Positions 1 to 8,823 of a stretch of DNA of 64,000 bases are shown here, piece after piece. The notes below the pieces were generated by a model. The model searched no databases. It saw nothing but the letters and a program-made list of their open reading frames with translations, and had not been told where the DNA came from. This DNA is from an uncultured Alphaproteobacteria bacterium. GTDB taxonomy: Bacteria; Pseudomonadota; Alphaproteobacteria; Rs-D84. A program made the position numbers and the translations under genes. Positions within the stretch are counted from its first letter, which is position 1. Each line of letters begins with the position of its first letter. Location: NCBI GenBank assembly GCA_937903135.1, contig CALDAH010000008.1, forward strand, positions 1 through 64,000, in the 5' to 3' direction.

Positions 1-36
1 CCTTGCGCGGTGCAGCTTTTTACTGGATAGTGGCAT
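1..36 (-). CDS. 5' end of an unidentified minus-strand gene (partial)
   Basis: Reading leftward, an ATG at 36 opens a frame that stays open to the window edge (12 codons, beginning MPLSSKKLHRAR). A good ribosome binding site, GGAGAG, lies at 46-41, four bases before the start. Upstream are two terminator-like hairpins and a TGATATAAT promoter on the same strand. The product cannot be named from 12 residues; a basic N-terminus is all that shows. Support rests on the ribosome binding site and the leader architecture. Confidence 0.5.
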   Translation of the reverse strand, partial: MPLSSKKLHRAR

Positions 37-63
37 TAATCTCTCCGTATTAAATGAAAAAAG

Positions 64-138
64 CCCCGCAGTATATGCGGGGGAAAATAAAAAAATGTCC
101 CATTCCGGGACGCATGTGTTATTAATCTTATTATATCA
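64..138 (-). promoter_or_regulatory. Promoter plus double-terminator leader
   Basis: On the minus strand an extended -10 (TGATATAAT, core 135-130) is followed by hairpin one (111-97, GTCCC/GGGAC arms), a T tract, hairpin two (82-64, CCCCGCA/TGCGGGG arms) and another T tract. The GGAGAG site and ATG of the gene leaving the window follow. Both hairpins look like intrinsic terminators facing the gene they precede, so expression would need read-through or antitermination. The same layout recurs before 27939 and 49002. Confidence 0.55.
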
Positions 139-180
139 AATTTTACAGAAAAAATCAATAGTCTATATTGATAACAAAGC

Positions 181-209
181 TTGCAAACGGTTAATAATTA
201 TCTTAGAAT
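181..209 (+). promoter_or_regulatory. Likely mrcA promoter
   Basis: TTGCAA at 181-186 and TAGAAT at 204-209 are separated by 17 bases, a standard -35/-10 spacing. The ATG of mrcA follows 10 bases after the -10. This makes the in-frame TTG at 181 part of the -35 box rather than a start codon. Confidence 0.5.
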
Positions 210-219
210 ATTACATATT

Positions 220-2259
220 ATGAAATTTAAAACAGTTTTACGTATTTTTCTGAATATTATATTTTGGGGCTTTACCGCCGCCGTTGCTGCGCTGGCCGGG
301 CTGATTTTGATTTATGGTAATGACCTGCCGGATTATAAAAAGCTGGCGACATACGCGCCGCCGGTTGCAACGCGACTGTATGCGTCCGATGGATCGCTGT
401 TAATTGAATATGCCGAAGAACGACGTGTTTTTATTGACTTTGCCGATATCCCGCCACAGTTAGTAAATGCATTTATCGCGGCCGAGGATCAGAATTTCTG
501 GACGCACCCGGGCGTGGATGTCCAAGGGATTATTCGCGCGGCGGCAAATAATGTAATGCGGGTTATTGGATTTAATACTCATTTTTCCGGTGCGTCAACA
601 ATTACGCAACAGGTTGCAAAGAATTTCTTTTTAACGTCGGAACGCACCATATCACGTAAAATAAAAGAAGCGATTTTAGCCCTGCGTCTGGAACGTGCAT
701 TTTCAAAGCAGCATATTATGACGCTTTATCTAAACCAGATATTTTTAGGTGCGCGCGCATATGGTATCGGGTCGGCGTCGTTGATGTATTTTAATAAACC
801 GGTATCGGATTTAACGCTGTCCGAATGCGCGTTTTTAGCGTCCCTGCCCAAGGCGCCGAATAACCGTGATCGCGCGGTTCAGCGTCGTAATTACGTTCTG
901 CGTCGTATGGCCGAAGAAGGTTTTATCTCCGCCGATCAGGCACGTGCCGCCGCGGCCGAAGATTTAAATATTAACAGTGGATTTACCGCCCAGATGGAAG
1001 CGGATTTCCAATACTTTGCCGAAGATGTTCGCCGCGAGCTGTTAAATCAGCTTGGGCGCGAAACGCTATATAACCAGGGGCTGTATATTAAAACCACAAT
1101 CGTGCCGGAATTGCAACGTGCGGCCGCCGCGGCATTGAACAAAGAACTTGATCGCTATAACGCCGGGCGCACCGATAAGCTCCAGGGGGCGATTATCGCG
1201 ATGAATCCACATACCGGTCGCGTGTTGGCGATGACGGGCGGGCGCAGTTTTTCAGAAAGCTCGTTTAATCGCGCAACCCAGGCCATGCGTCAGATCGGCA
1301 GTACGATAAAGCCGTTCGTTTATCTCGCGGCATTGGAACGTGGTATGTCGCCCCAGGCGATATTATCGGATACCCCCGTGGTCGGATGGCGCGAAAATAA
1401 TAGATTATGGAAGCCTGAAAATTATGATAAAAAGTTTATGGGGGATGTCCCTTTGCGCCTGTCGCTGGAAACATCGCGAAACGTCCCGACCGTACGTTTG
1501 GTCGAACAGATCGGCGTTGCCCCGGCGATAGAGGCCGCACAGCGATTTGGCGTTTATCCCGAAGATATGAAAAACATGAATCTGTCAATGGCATTGGGAT
1601 CGGGGGAAACGACGCTGGAACGACTGGTCCTGGGATATTCGGCATTTGTTAATGGCGGACATGCAATACGGCCGGTATTGGTGGACTATATAGAGGATCG
1701 CTATGGCCGCGTAATTGGTGGTGATGCGACAAGTATTGTCCCATGGGATGATGATATGCTGCCGCCGGTTCGCATGGCGGAATCCGAACCGTTATCGGAT
1801 GCGCAGAGTTTGTATCAGATGGTATCAATTTTGCAGGGGGCGGTTGAACGCGGTACGGGTAAACAGGCGCGCGTTCCCGGGCATACAATCGCAGGCAAGA
1901 CCGGGACAACCAACGACGTAAAGGATATATGGTTTATCGGTTTTTCAAAAGATATTATCGCGGGTGTTTATCTTGGATATGATACGCCAAAACCGCTTGG
2001 GCGCGGTGCGGGCAGTCATATGGCCGCGCGCGTATTCGCAGATTTTATGAAGACGGCACTGGCGGATGAAAAAAATCAACCGTTCCCTGTCCCTGATGGT
2101 ATGACGTTTATGCGCGTTAACCGTCGCAGCGGGGCCGCGGCCGCCGATGACCCGACCGGAATGATTATAACCGAGGCATTTAAACCCGGCCAATCACCAA
2201 ATCCTGCCCCGCAAAAGGTAAAAGCATCCGGTAACCCGGTCGTAGGTGGCGTATTTTAA
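220..2259 (+). CDS. mrcA: Penicillin-binding protein 1A (bifunctional glycosyltransferase/transpeptidase)
   Basis: Class A PBP, 679 aa, which polymerises lipid II and crosslinks peptidoglycan from the inner membrane. An N-terminal membrane anchor (about residues 5-35) is followed by a GT51 domain: the catalytic EDQNFWTHPG motif near residue 89, then GASTITQQ and the RKIKEA helix. The transpeptidase domain has the SxxK serine in GSTIKP (about S361), an SRN motif and KTGTTND near residue 560. All catalytic motifs are intact. The frame is open from a TTG at 181, but that codon lies in the likely -35 box, so ATG 220 is preferred; there is no clear Shine-Dalgarno. Length is a little short for PBP1A (usually 750-850 aa), the outer loop region being compact. 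Confidence 0.93.
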   Translation: MKFKTVLRIFLNIIFWGFTAAVAALAGLILIYGNDLPDYKKLATYAPPVATRLYASDGSLLIEYAEERRVFIDFADIPPQLVNAFIAAEDQNFWTHPGVDVQGIIRAAANNVMRVIGFNTHFSGASTITQQVAKNFFLTSERTISRKIKEAILALRLERAFSKQHIMTLYLNQIFLGARAYGIGSASLMYFNKPVSDLTLSECAFLASLPKAPNNRDRAVQRRNYVLRRMAEEGFISADQARAAAAEDLNINSGFTAQMEADFQYFAEDVRRELLNQLGRETLYNQGLYIKTTIVPELQRAAAAALNKELDRYNAGRTDKLQGAIIAMNPHTGRVLAMTGGRSFSESSFNRATQAMRQIGSTIKPFVYLAALERGMSPQAILSDTPVVGWRENNRLWKPENYDKKFMGDVPLRLSLETSRNVPTVRLVEQIGVAPAIEAAQRFGVYPEDMKNMNLSMALGSGETTLERLVLGYSAFVNGGHAIRPVLVDYIEDRYGRVIGGDATSIVPWDDDMLPPVRMAESEPLSDAQSLYQMVSILQGAVERGTGKQARVPGHTIAGKTGTTNDVKDIWFIGFSKDIIAGVYLGYDTPKPLGRGAGSHMAARVFADFMKTALADEKNQPFPVPDGMTFMRVNRRSGAAAADDPTGMIITEAFKPGQSPNPAPQKVKASGNPVVGGVF

Positions 2260-2280
2260 TATACAATAATTTAAAATTAT

Positions 2281-2310
2281 GATATAATAAGTCCCCGAAA
2301 GGGGGCTTTT
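2281..2310 (+). promoter_or_regulatory. Extended -10 followed at once by a hairpin
   Basis: TGATATAAT ends at 2288. A CCCC-GAAA-GGGG hairpin with a short T tract (2292-2310) follows directly and ends four bases before the next ATG. It could terminate mrcA transcription. If the -10 is used, the hairpin sits at the extreme 5' end of the lipoprotein mRNA and would cover its only G-rich ribosome binding sequence. Confidence 0.5.
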
Positions 2311-2313
2311 GTT

Positions 2314-2616
2314 ATGAAAAAATTATTGCTTTTGGTTATGCTGACATCTGTGCTCGGGGCGTGTAATAAACAGGACGAAGATTTATTTATCCGTCAATGC
2401 GGGGACTATACCGTTGAAATGGATTTCTCGGATGATGGTAGTTATATGAATGCCGATATTAACGGCGACGAGGTTATATTGGAACGCGTAATATCTGCGT
2501 CCGGGGCAAAATATTCCGGCGTATTAAATGATACTAATATCGTTATGTGGGGCAAAGGCGACGAATGGACCATGCTGCTTGATGATGATATGATTATATC
2601 ATGTGTCGCAGAATAA
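2314..2616 (+). CDS. Small lipoprotein, function unknown
   Basis: 100 aa. A lipoprotein signal peptide ends in the lipobox LGAC, with the acylated cysteine at about residue 17. The mature part is about 84 aa, acidic, with several Asp/Glu runs and a C-terminal cysteine that could pair with one near residue 29. No family was recognised. It sits between mrcA and mraY and reads the same way; the gap to mraY is 23 bases, so the two may be co-transcribed. Placement among cell-wall genes suggests an envelope role, but nothing in the sequence proves it. Confidence 0.7.
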   Translation: MKKLLLLVMLTSVLGACNKQDEDLFIRQCGDYTVEMDFSDDGSYMNADINGDEVILERVISASGAKYSGVLNDTNIVMWGKGDEWTMLLDDDMIISCVAE

Positions 2617-2639
2617 TTTATAAACATAGGGGCGAATAA

Positions 2640-3728
2640 ATGCTAACTGATTTCTTTTTATCCCGCGGTGTAACGTTTTTTGCCAGCGGTTGGATGCAAT
2701 TTGCTGCGGCATTCGGGCTGGCCTTTGTTATTATGATGCTATTCGGGCGGCCGTTTATTTCTGTTATGCGTCAATGGCAAAAAAAGGGACAGCCGATAAG
2801 TGAAAATGTCCCTAAATCCCATCGTGAAAAAACCGGGACGCCGACCATGGGCGGAATATTAATTGTTTTGGCGATTTTAATCCCAAGTGTTTTGTTTATG
2901 CCGGTAAATAACCCGACCGGGTGGATTGCGCTGCTATCGCTGGTGTTATTTGCAATGCTTGGCTTTGCCGATGATTATAAAAAGGTTACGTCCCAGTCTA
3001 AAAAGGCGTCAAATGGCCTCTCGCCGCGGCTGCGACTGATAATAGAGGGTGTGTTTGTTGTTATTTTAGCATACCTGATAAATCAAACCATGCCGCCGTA
3101 TATCCCAGAGCTGTCGTTGGCACTGCCGTTCGGGATAATTTTACCGTTGGGAATTTTTTATTACGTATTTGCGTATTTTGTAATCTGTGGTGCGGCAAAT
3201 GCAACAAATATTACCGATGGCCTGGATGGAATGCTGGCAAAGCTATATCTGCCGGTATTAATTGTATTGGTTGTTGCCCTATATGGTGCGACGCGCATCG
3301 GTTTTATGGATACGGTTATGTTCCTGCCCGCGGCCAGTGGGCTCTATGCGGTATTAGGGGCGGCATTCGGCGCGGTTCTGGGATTTTTATGGTATAACAG
3401 TAAACCTGCCGCGATATTTATGGGCGACGTTGGATCGCTGGCACTGGGCGGTTTTATGGGAACTGTCGCGATGCTGTTAAAATCCGAGATTATAATGGGA
3501 ATCGCGGCCGCGATGATGGTGCTAATTCTGCTATCGTCGTTTATTCAGACAATGTTCTTTAAGGCGTCGCGTAAAATCACAGGGACGGGCCGCCGGGTAT
3601 TTTTACGTGCCCCGCTGCACCACCATTTTGAAGAGCTGGGCTGGACCGAGACTAAGATCGTAGAGAGATTTTTTATAATCTCTATACTGTTTTCAGGACT
3701 GGCGTTGGTATTGTTAAAGTTCGCATAA
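2640..3728 (+). CDS. mraY: Phospho-N-acetylmuramoyl-pentapeptide transferase
   Basis: MraY, 362 aa, the normal length. It transfers phospho-MurNAc-pentapeptide to undecaprenyl phosphate to make lipid I at the inner membrane. Around ten hydrophobic segments are visible. Family motifs include KSHREKTGTPTMGG near the N-terminus, FADDYKK (Mg-binding Asp pair), NATNITDGLDG, FMGDVGSLALGG and the histidine-rich APLHHHFEELG near the C-terminus. A ribosome binding site (AGGGGCG) lies about 8 bases before the ATG. In most alphaproteobacteria mraY is followed by murD; here a terminator and ftsW follow. Confidence 0.97.
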   Translation: MLTDFFLSRGVTFFASGWMQFAAAFGLAFVIMMLFGRPFISVMRQWQKKGQPISENVPKSHREKTGTPTMGGILIVLAILIPSVLFMPVNNPTGWIALLSLVLFAMLGFADDYKKVTSQSKKASNGLSPRLRLIIEGVFVVILAYLINQTMPPYIPELSLALPFGIILPLGIFYYVFAYFVICGAANATNITDGLDGMLAKLYLPVLIVLVVALYGATRIGFMDTVMFLPAASGLYAVLGAAFGAVLGFLWYNSKPAAIFMGDVGSLALGGFMGTVAMLLKSEIIMGIAAAMMVLILLSSFIQTMFFKASRKITGTGRRVFLRAPLHHHFEELGWTETKIVERFFIISILFSGLALVLLKFA

Positions 3729-3732
3729 AATA

Positions 3733-3767
3733 TATCCCGGGGGATTTCCCCGGGATAATTTTTTTAT
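3733..3767 (+). terminator. Intrinsic terminator after mraY
   Basis: A ten-base stem, TATCCCGGGG (3733-3742) with CCCCGGGATA (3748-3757), and a five-base loop are followed by A and a run of T. It ends the mraY transcript and isolates ftsW, which has its own promoter just downstream. Confidence 0.88.
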
Positions 3768-3789
3768 CAATATATTTTTCAAAAAAAGA

Positions 3790-3798
3790 TGGTATAAT
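3790..3798 (+). promoter_or_regulatory. Extended -10 of ftsW (near-leaderless)
   Basis: TGGTATAAT, core 3793-3798, lies only 9 bases before the ftsW ATG at 3808. No Shine-Dalgarno sequence fits between them, so the transcript should begin within a few bases of the start codon. Confidence 0.6.
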
Positions 3799-3807
3799 AT
3801 CACCGTT

Positions 3808-4953
3808 ATGTTTATACGAAGAAGCGAAGAAAGCAAATTAACCAATTGGTATTTTCAAATAGACCGGCGGCTGCTGGGATATTTACTGGTTTTAATCTGT
3901 GTCGGTATGGTATGCGTTGTATCCGCCGGATCTGTTCAGGCACTGCGCAAGGGCTGGGACTGGTACTATTTCCTGGTTCGTATGCTGCCGTTTTATATCG
4001 TTGGTATTGCATCGCTGTTTATCGCAAGTGCGCTGAATAAAAAATTAGTTATTTTAATCGCGATATTAAACCTGGTTATGTGTTTCCCGCTTTTACTGCT
4101 AACCGTTATTATCCCACAGGCACACCACGGGTCTGCGCGCTGGGTAACACTTGCCGGGGTACAGCTAATGCCCGCCGATATTATGAAGCCCGGATTTGTT
4201 ATTATGACGGCGTGGTTCTTAACAAAAATGAAAGAAAAATTCGGCGAAGATATTTTTACAAGTAAACAGGCCTGGCGTTTCCAAGCACTTAGCTGGTGGC
4301 CATACCTCGGACTGTTTTTAGTTACCCTGGCGGTATTATTCAGTCAGCCGGATATCGGGACGTCTATTCTGTATTTTTCGGTATTTGGGATTATGCTGTT
4401 TATGGCGGGACTGCCGCGGATAATATGCTTTGCACTGGGCGGGATTTTGGGACTTGGCGCTGTGGCGGCGTTTATTGTAAAGCCACACGTTCACCGGCGT
4501 GTTATGGACTTTTTATTCGCGCCACTTGACCCGCAGACCCAGGTCGGGTATTCCGTTAGTGCAATTCGTCAGGGCGGACTGTTCGGAATGGGCGACGAAG
4601 CATTTGCCAAAGAACACCTGCCCGATGCCCATACGGATTTTATTTATGCTGCAATCGCCGAAGATTTCGGGGCAATTGTTGCATGTATGTTGCTGGTATT
4701 GCTGGTATTGGTTTTAAAACGTTTAACAACCGATGCACTGCGCGCCCGCGACCCGTTTGTTTTTTATGCAACCGGTGGCGCGGCGGCATTATTCGGCGTG
4801 CAGATTTGTATTAATCTGGCCACGACGCTGCATATTATGCCGCCAAAGGGCATGACACTGCCGTTTATATCATCAGGGGGCAGTTCGTTTTTAGGTTTTT
4901 GTCTGTTATTCGGTATGATATTGGCCATCGTACGCGAGGATAAATGGAAATAA
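3808..4953 (+). CDS. ftsW: Lipid II polymerase / septal SEDS protein FtsW
   Basis: SEDS-family membrane protein, 381 aa, about ten membrane segments; it polymerises septal glycan with a class B PBP. Family motifs are SAGSVQA in the first segment, SQPDIGTSILYF, the loop QVGYSVSAIRQGGLFGMG, PDAHTDFIYAAIAEDFG and the C-terminal ISSGGSS. FtsW is preferred over RodA because it lies directly before murG, as in division clusters. The start follows an extended -10 by 9 bases. The coding region runs close to murG (17 bases between stop and the chosen murG start), so the two form an operon. Confidence 0.93.
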   Translation: MFIRRSEESKLTNWYFQIDRRLLGYLLVLICVGMVCVVSAGSVQALRKGWDWYYFLVRMLPFYIVGIASLFIASALNKKLVILIAILNLVMCFPLLLLTVIIPQAHHGSARWVTLAGVQLMPADIMKPGFVIMTAWFLTKMKEKFGEDIFTSKQAWRFQALSWWPYLGLFLVTLAVLFSQPDIGTSILYFSVFGIMLFMAGLPRIICFALGGILGLGAVAAFIVKPHVHRRVMDFLFAPLDPQTQVGYSVSAIRQGGLFGMGDEAFAKEHLPDAHTDFIYAAIAEDFGAIVACMLLVLLVLVLKRLTTDALRARDPFVFYATGGAAALFGVQICINLATTLHIMPPKGMTLPFISSGGSSFLGFCLLFGMILAIVREDKWK

Positions 4954-4970
4954 GCAAAAGGGGCGGATTT

Positions 4971-6017
4971 ATGAAAATTTGGATTGCAACCGGCGGAACA
5001 GGGGGGCACGTTTTCCCGGCATTAAGTGTCGCCGATGAATTGGTAAAACGCGGACATCGGGTTACTATATCATGTGACGGCCGCGTAAAAAAAATGGTAT
5101 CCGACGGTCGTCCACGCGGGGCGGCAATGGCGCATATATGGGCATCCGGCGTCGGGGCCAAGAGTCGTATAAACCAAATCTGGGCGTTATTTAAAATCGC
5201 GGTATCGGCGGCGGCGCTGGTATTGCGTTTTATGGTTTTCCGCCCCGATCGCGTTGTGGCATTTGGCGGATATGCATCTGTGCCGGCGGTTTTTGCCGCG
5301 CATCTGTGGCGTGTGCCGACATTTTTACACGAACAGAACGCAGCAATCGGGCGCGCGAATAAATTCGCAATGCGCTGGGTAAAAACATTAATGACAAGCT
5401 TTCCTGCCGTATCTGGCGTGCCGAAAAATTCTGTGGCGCGGGTAATATATACCGGACTGCCGGTTCGTCATGAATTCTTAGACCTGGCGGGATCGCCCGT
5501 GCCGGGGAAAAATAAATTGCTGGTAACGGGAGGGTCACTCGGGGCGCAGATCCTTGATGATGTTGTTCCGGCCGCATTGGTTCAGATTAAAAATAAAAAG
5601 ATTTTTGTTACCCACCAGACGCGTCCGGAAAACGTCGCCCGGCTGCAGAAGTTTTATGCCGATAATAAGATTCATGCAAACGTTTTGTCGTTTATTCATG
5701 ATATGGCCGGAACAATCGCCGGGGCGGATCTGGTTATCGGGCGCAGCGGTGCCAGCACGGTCATAGAGCTGGAAACAATCGGGCGCGGCGCGATATTAGT
5801 TCCACTTGGGATAAATCCAGATCAGGCGGCAAATGCGGCCAGCTTTGCCAAGCGTGGCGGGGGATTCGCCGTCCCGCAGGATAAGTTTACGCCAAAATGG
5901 CTGGCGGCGACGCTGGGGGAATTATTTGATAACCCCGCACGGCTGGTACGGATGGCGGAAAAATCAACCGTTGCAAATAACGCCGTTGAATTAATCTGTG
6001 ACTATGTAACAAAATAA
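4971..6017 (+). CDS. murG: UDP-GlcNAc:lipid I N-acetylglucosaminyltransferase
   Basis: GT28-family MurG, 348 aa, which makes lipid II at the cytoplasmic face of the membrane. Visible motifs are the N-terminal G-loop GGTGGHVFPA, HEQNAAIGRANK, the second G-loop VTGGSLGAQ, and GRSGASTVIELE with LGINPDQAANA at the donor site. An upstream in-frame ATG at 4944 lies inside ftsW; ATG 4971 has AAGGGG about 8 bases ahead and leaves the usual short N-terminus, so it is chosen. murC and murB, the usual next genes, do not follow. Confidence 0.95.
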   Translation: MKIWIATGGTGGHVFPALSVADELVKRGHRVTISCDGRVKKMVSDGRPRGAAMAHIWASGVGAKSRINQIWALFKIAVSAAALVLRFMVFRPDRVVAFGGYASVPAVFAAHLWRVPTFLHEQNAAIGRANKFAMRWVKTLMTSFPAVSGVPKNSVARVIYTGLPVRHEFLDLAGSPVPGKNKLLVTGGSLGAQILDDVVPAALVQIKNKKIFVTHQTRPENVARLQKFYADNKIHANVLSFIHDMAGTIAGADLVIGRSGASTVIELETIGRGAILVPLGINPDQAANAASFAKRGGGFAVPQDKFTPKWLAATLGELFDNPARLVRMAEKSTVANNAVELICDYVTK

Positions 6018-6087
6018 TCCCGGGTGCATTTTTCTGCTTGCTTGCGATTCGTCATTTGTTCTATGATGGAATCGGAAGGAAAGGAAC

Positions 6088-7449
6088 ATGCGTCGTATTT
6101 CTGTTTCTGTATTAACGATTTTTATCGCATTGCCGGCATTTGCAAACGCGCGTCTGCCGGTTGTTAACGTTGCCGCGGGCAGTGTATCGGCCCGGGCCGC
6201 ATTCGGTGTTTCGGACGTCGCCGCGCCACGGGAAAAACAAAATAACGTCGCCGTGGTCGCTGCTACTAAACCAAAACCGACCGATGTTCCGGCATCAAAA
6301 ACAGCTAAAAAAACAGTTGTCGCACGCAGCGGGAAAAAAGCCGCCAATGTGGGTGTAAAAAAATCATCCGCCGACAGCGGGGAACAGATTATCGCCGCTG
6401 CGGATGTTTTATCGCCGCGTCGGCCAAGTGCTGATCTGTGGGCGAAAAACGATACGCCACTGCGTTTGCCCCAGCCCGATGAGTTTTCGGTAATCCGGGC
6501 CGATTATGATTTACCAGAAGAGGATTTAAACGCCGGGCCGATTGCGCCGCAGAAAACTGTTGTTGCGCGCGCCGCGGTAAAAAGCGCACCTGCGCCGGCC
6601 GCACCCACCGATACGCCGATGGCAGAGATAGATACCCAGATCGCACGTTTGGTTGAACTGCAGCGTCGCGCCGATGAAAGTGTTCGCAGTGCGCCGGTTG
6701 CGCGGGTCGCCGAACGTGATGTCGCGCCGATGCCTGTTGTGGCGAAAAATAATAATATCGCGCCCGCACCGGTCGCGGCGGTGGATAATCCCGAACCGGT
6801 AAGGGTTAGTCGCATGGTTGTCCCGATGGAATCGGATGTGGTTGTGCGCAGTGTTGAAAAAAATGCATCACCGCGTATTACGGCCGTTCGCGACGATATG
6901 ACAAAGATGAACCCGGCCGAGCTGCGCAAGGCGTTTCGTAAAACATTTTTATCCGAAAATAAACATTTATCCACGTTCCAGATTGATGATCGCTTTGACG
7001 TGGCCAGTGATATGACAACCAATGCCGAAGGGTTTACGGCAAAACGCGATTTGTCCGAGGCCGGTGGAATTCGCCCGCTGGAGATTAAAATACGATTCCG
7101 TAATGATGATTCTGCGCTGTCGCGTGAAAATTATAATCTGTTAAGTGAATATGCCGCAATAGTGGTAAGCAACCCAAAACGTGCGATTCAGATCGCGATC
7201 CCGCAAAGTGTTGCCCGTAATATGGACGAACGAAAATTGGCCGCACGGCGACTGGCACTGGTTGAACAGGTTTTACGCGATACGGGCGTATCGGAACAGC
7301 GAATATTGCCGGTATTATCCGCGCGTGATGACGATGGATTTGTTCTGCGGGTTATATCCAGTGACCAGTATGAAACATTAACGCGCAAGCAGCGAGATAT
7401 GTTCGGTGATACCGTTAGCAAAAAGACGTATAAAAGCATGTCTTGGTAA
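6088..7449 (+). CDS. Exported protein with OmpA-like C-terminal domain
   Basis: 453 aa. A signal peptide (about residues 1-20, ending AFANA) is followed by about 300 residues rich in Ala, Val, Pro and Lys with no clear fold, then a C-terminal part from about residue 325 with the look of an OmpA/MotB peptidoglycan-binding domain: a beta strand (IKIRFRNDDSALS), a central helix, and ERKLAARRLALVEQVLRDTG resembling the OmpA helix with its paired arginines. A strong ribosome binding site (AAGGAAAGGAA) precedes the ATG. It probably tethers outer membrane or periplasm to peptidoglycan. The Asp usually seen in the binding pocket was not pinned down, so binding is inferred. Confidence 0.6.
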   Translation: MRRISVSVLTIFIALPAFANARLPVVNVAAGSVSARAAFGVSDVAAPREKQNNVAVVAATKPKPTDVPASKTAKKTVVARSGKKAANVGVKKSSADSGEQIIAAADVLSPRRPSADLWAKNDTPLRLPQPDEFSVIRADYDLPEEDLNAGPIAPQKTVVARAAVKSAPAPAAPTDTPMAEIDTQIARLVELQRRADESVRSAPVARVAERDVAPMPVVAKNNNIAPAPVAAVDNPEPVRVSRMVVPMESDVVVRSVEKNASPRITAVRDDMTKMNPAELRKAFRKTFLSENKHLSTFQIDDRFDVASDMTTNAEGFTAKRDLSEAGGIRPLEIKIRFRNDDSALSRENYNLLSEYAAIVVSNPKRAIQIAIPQSVARNMDERKLAARRLALVEQVLRDTGVSEQRILPVLSARDDDGFVLRVISSDQYETLTRKQRDMFGDTVSKKTYKSMSW

Positions 7450-7451
7450 TT

Positions 7452-8183
7452 ATGTATTTGTTTCGTAATCCACTGCGTTATATTGTTGAATTTTTATTCC
7501 CGCCGGCATGCCCGCTTTGTGGTGCGCCGGTTGATTCCCACGGTGATTTATGTATTGATTGCTGGACAGCGTTTAATTGGATTGACGGAACAAAATGCCG
7601 GCACTGTGGTTATCCGTTTATGAACGAATATGATGACGCCCCGTTATGCCCGATGTGTGCGGCAGGTAAATGCGAAATGGATCTTATTCGCAGTGCATGC
7701 GTTTATGACGATGCATCGCGCGCGGCAATGCTGCCGTTTAAACATTGTGGAAAAATAAATTATTATCGTTTTATGGCCCGGTCAATGATCTGGGCACTGC
7801 GTGATGCGGATATTTCACCGGATTTGGTAATGCCTGTGCCACTCGCTAATCGCAGATTATGTCATCGTGGTTATAATCAGGCGGCATTACTGGCGCGTCC
7901 AATTGCCGCGGCGTTCGGTATACCGATTGATGTGGACAGTATCGGCCGAGAATTCCGCCCCGATATGGGACATAAAACCCCGCAGCAGAGAGCTGAAAAT
8001 ATTCATAACGTTTTTAGCGTTCGCTGCCCGGATAAAATTCGTGGCCGAAAGATTTTATTAGTTGACGATGTAATGACGAGTGGCGCAACGCTATACGAAC
8101 TGCGTCGCGTATTAATGCGGGCCGGCGCGGCCGAGGTATATGGCGTAACATTTTGTCGTGTTGCACGCGTGGTGTATAAATAA
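7452..8183 (+). CDS. comF: ComF-family phosphoribosyltransferase-like protein
   Basis: 243 aa, ComF/GntX family, used in DNA uptake and processing in competent bacteria. The N-terminus has a zinc-finger-like set of cysteine pairs (CPLC, CIDC, CRHC, CPMC); the C-terminus has the PRPP-binding motif ILLVDDVMTSGATL. A TTG lies 9 bases earlier in frame but inside the previous gene; ATG 7452, two bases after that gene's stop, is preferred. No Shine-Dalgarno is visible, so translation is probably coupled to the OmpA-like gene. A comEC gene lies at 59.8-61.7 kb. Confidence 0.88.
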   Translation: MYLFRNPLRYIVEFLFPPACPLCGAPVDSHGDLCIDCWTAFNWIDGTKCRHCGYPFMNEYDDAPLCPMCAAGKCEMDLIRSACVYDDASRAAMLPFKHCGKINYYRFMARSMIWALRDADISPDLVMPVPLANRRLCHRGYNQAALLARPIAAAFGIPIDVDSIGREFRPDMGHKTPQQRAENIHNVFSVRCPDKIRGRKILLVDDVMTSGATLYELRRVLMRAGAAEVYGVTFCRVARVVYK

Positions 8184-8328
8184 AAAATCATTATCGCAAT
8201 ATTGCCCTGATTTATTATTTGCGATGGCTGGGAATATTAAATTACAGATGGATTTTTTATGTTTATATGCACGCTTGAATTTTGATTTTATTCTGCTAGG
8301 ATTTATGGGTATAATAAAAGGGATTACT

Positions 8329-8820
8329 GTGAAAAGATATTTTTTCGCCGCATTGGCGTTTTTATGTGGGATATCTGCGGCAAATGCATCACTGCCGTAT
8401 GTTGGAATGTATCAAACGATTGACGATGTATCCGGGCAGCCGAAGTCTATTGTGGCGTTATATGAATATACGGACGGGGACGATACAGAACTGGCCGGGC
8501 GTATTGTTGCAATCTATGGCGCGGATGGTGCGGTGATAACTTCGTCGGATAAATCTAAATATATCGGTATGGATATAATCTGGGATATGGAATGGGATTT
8601 GGATGATAATAAATACGAAGATGGTAAAATAATGGACCCGACATCGGGCAAGGTATATTCGTCGGTTATATGGCAGGATCGGCCGGGGGAATTAAATGTA
8701 CGCGGGAAAATCGGCCCGTTCGGTCGTACGCAGAAATGGAATCATTTAACGGGTACTGCACTGCCGGGTGAATTAAATAAAATAAATACAGAAAACTGGA
8801 AACCTGCGACGGGGAAATAA
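8329..8820 (+). CDS. DUF2147-family exported protein
   Basis: 163 aa from a GTG start that gives a clean signal peptide ending ANA; the frame is open further upstream but that stretch does not look like protein. The mature part fits DUF2147: YVGMYQTIDDVSGQPKSIV, then LAGRIVAIYG, a WDMEWD segment, GKVYSSVIW, and a closing beta strand, predicted as a small beta-barrel in the periplasm. An AGGGATT site precedes the GTG and a TATAAT lies at 8310-8315. It is followed after 3 bases by valS. The molecular role of the family is not settled. Confidence 0.78.
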   Translation: MKRYFFAALAFLCGISAANASLPYVGMYQTIDDVSGQPKSIVALYEYTDGDDTELAGRIVAIYGADGAVITSSDKSKYIGMDIIWDMEWDLDDNKYEDGKIMDPTSGKVYSSVIWQDRPGELNVRGKIGPFGRTQKWNHLTGTALPGELNKINTENWKPATGK

Positions 8821-8823
8821 GAA

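Noticed and set aside
181..219. TTG start for mrcA 13 codons upstream
   Set aside because: The TTG is the first part of a well-spaced -35 box and there is no ribosome binding site; ATG 220 fits better.
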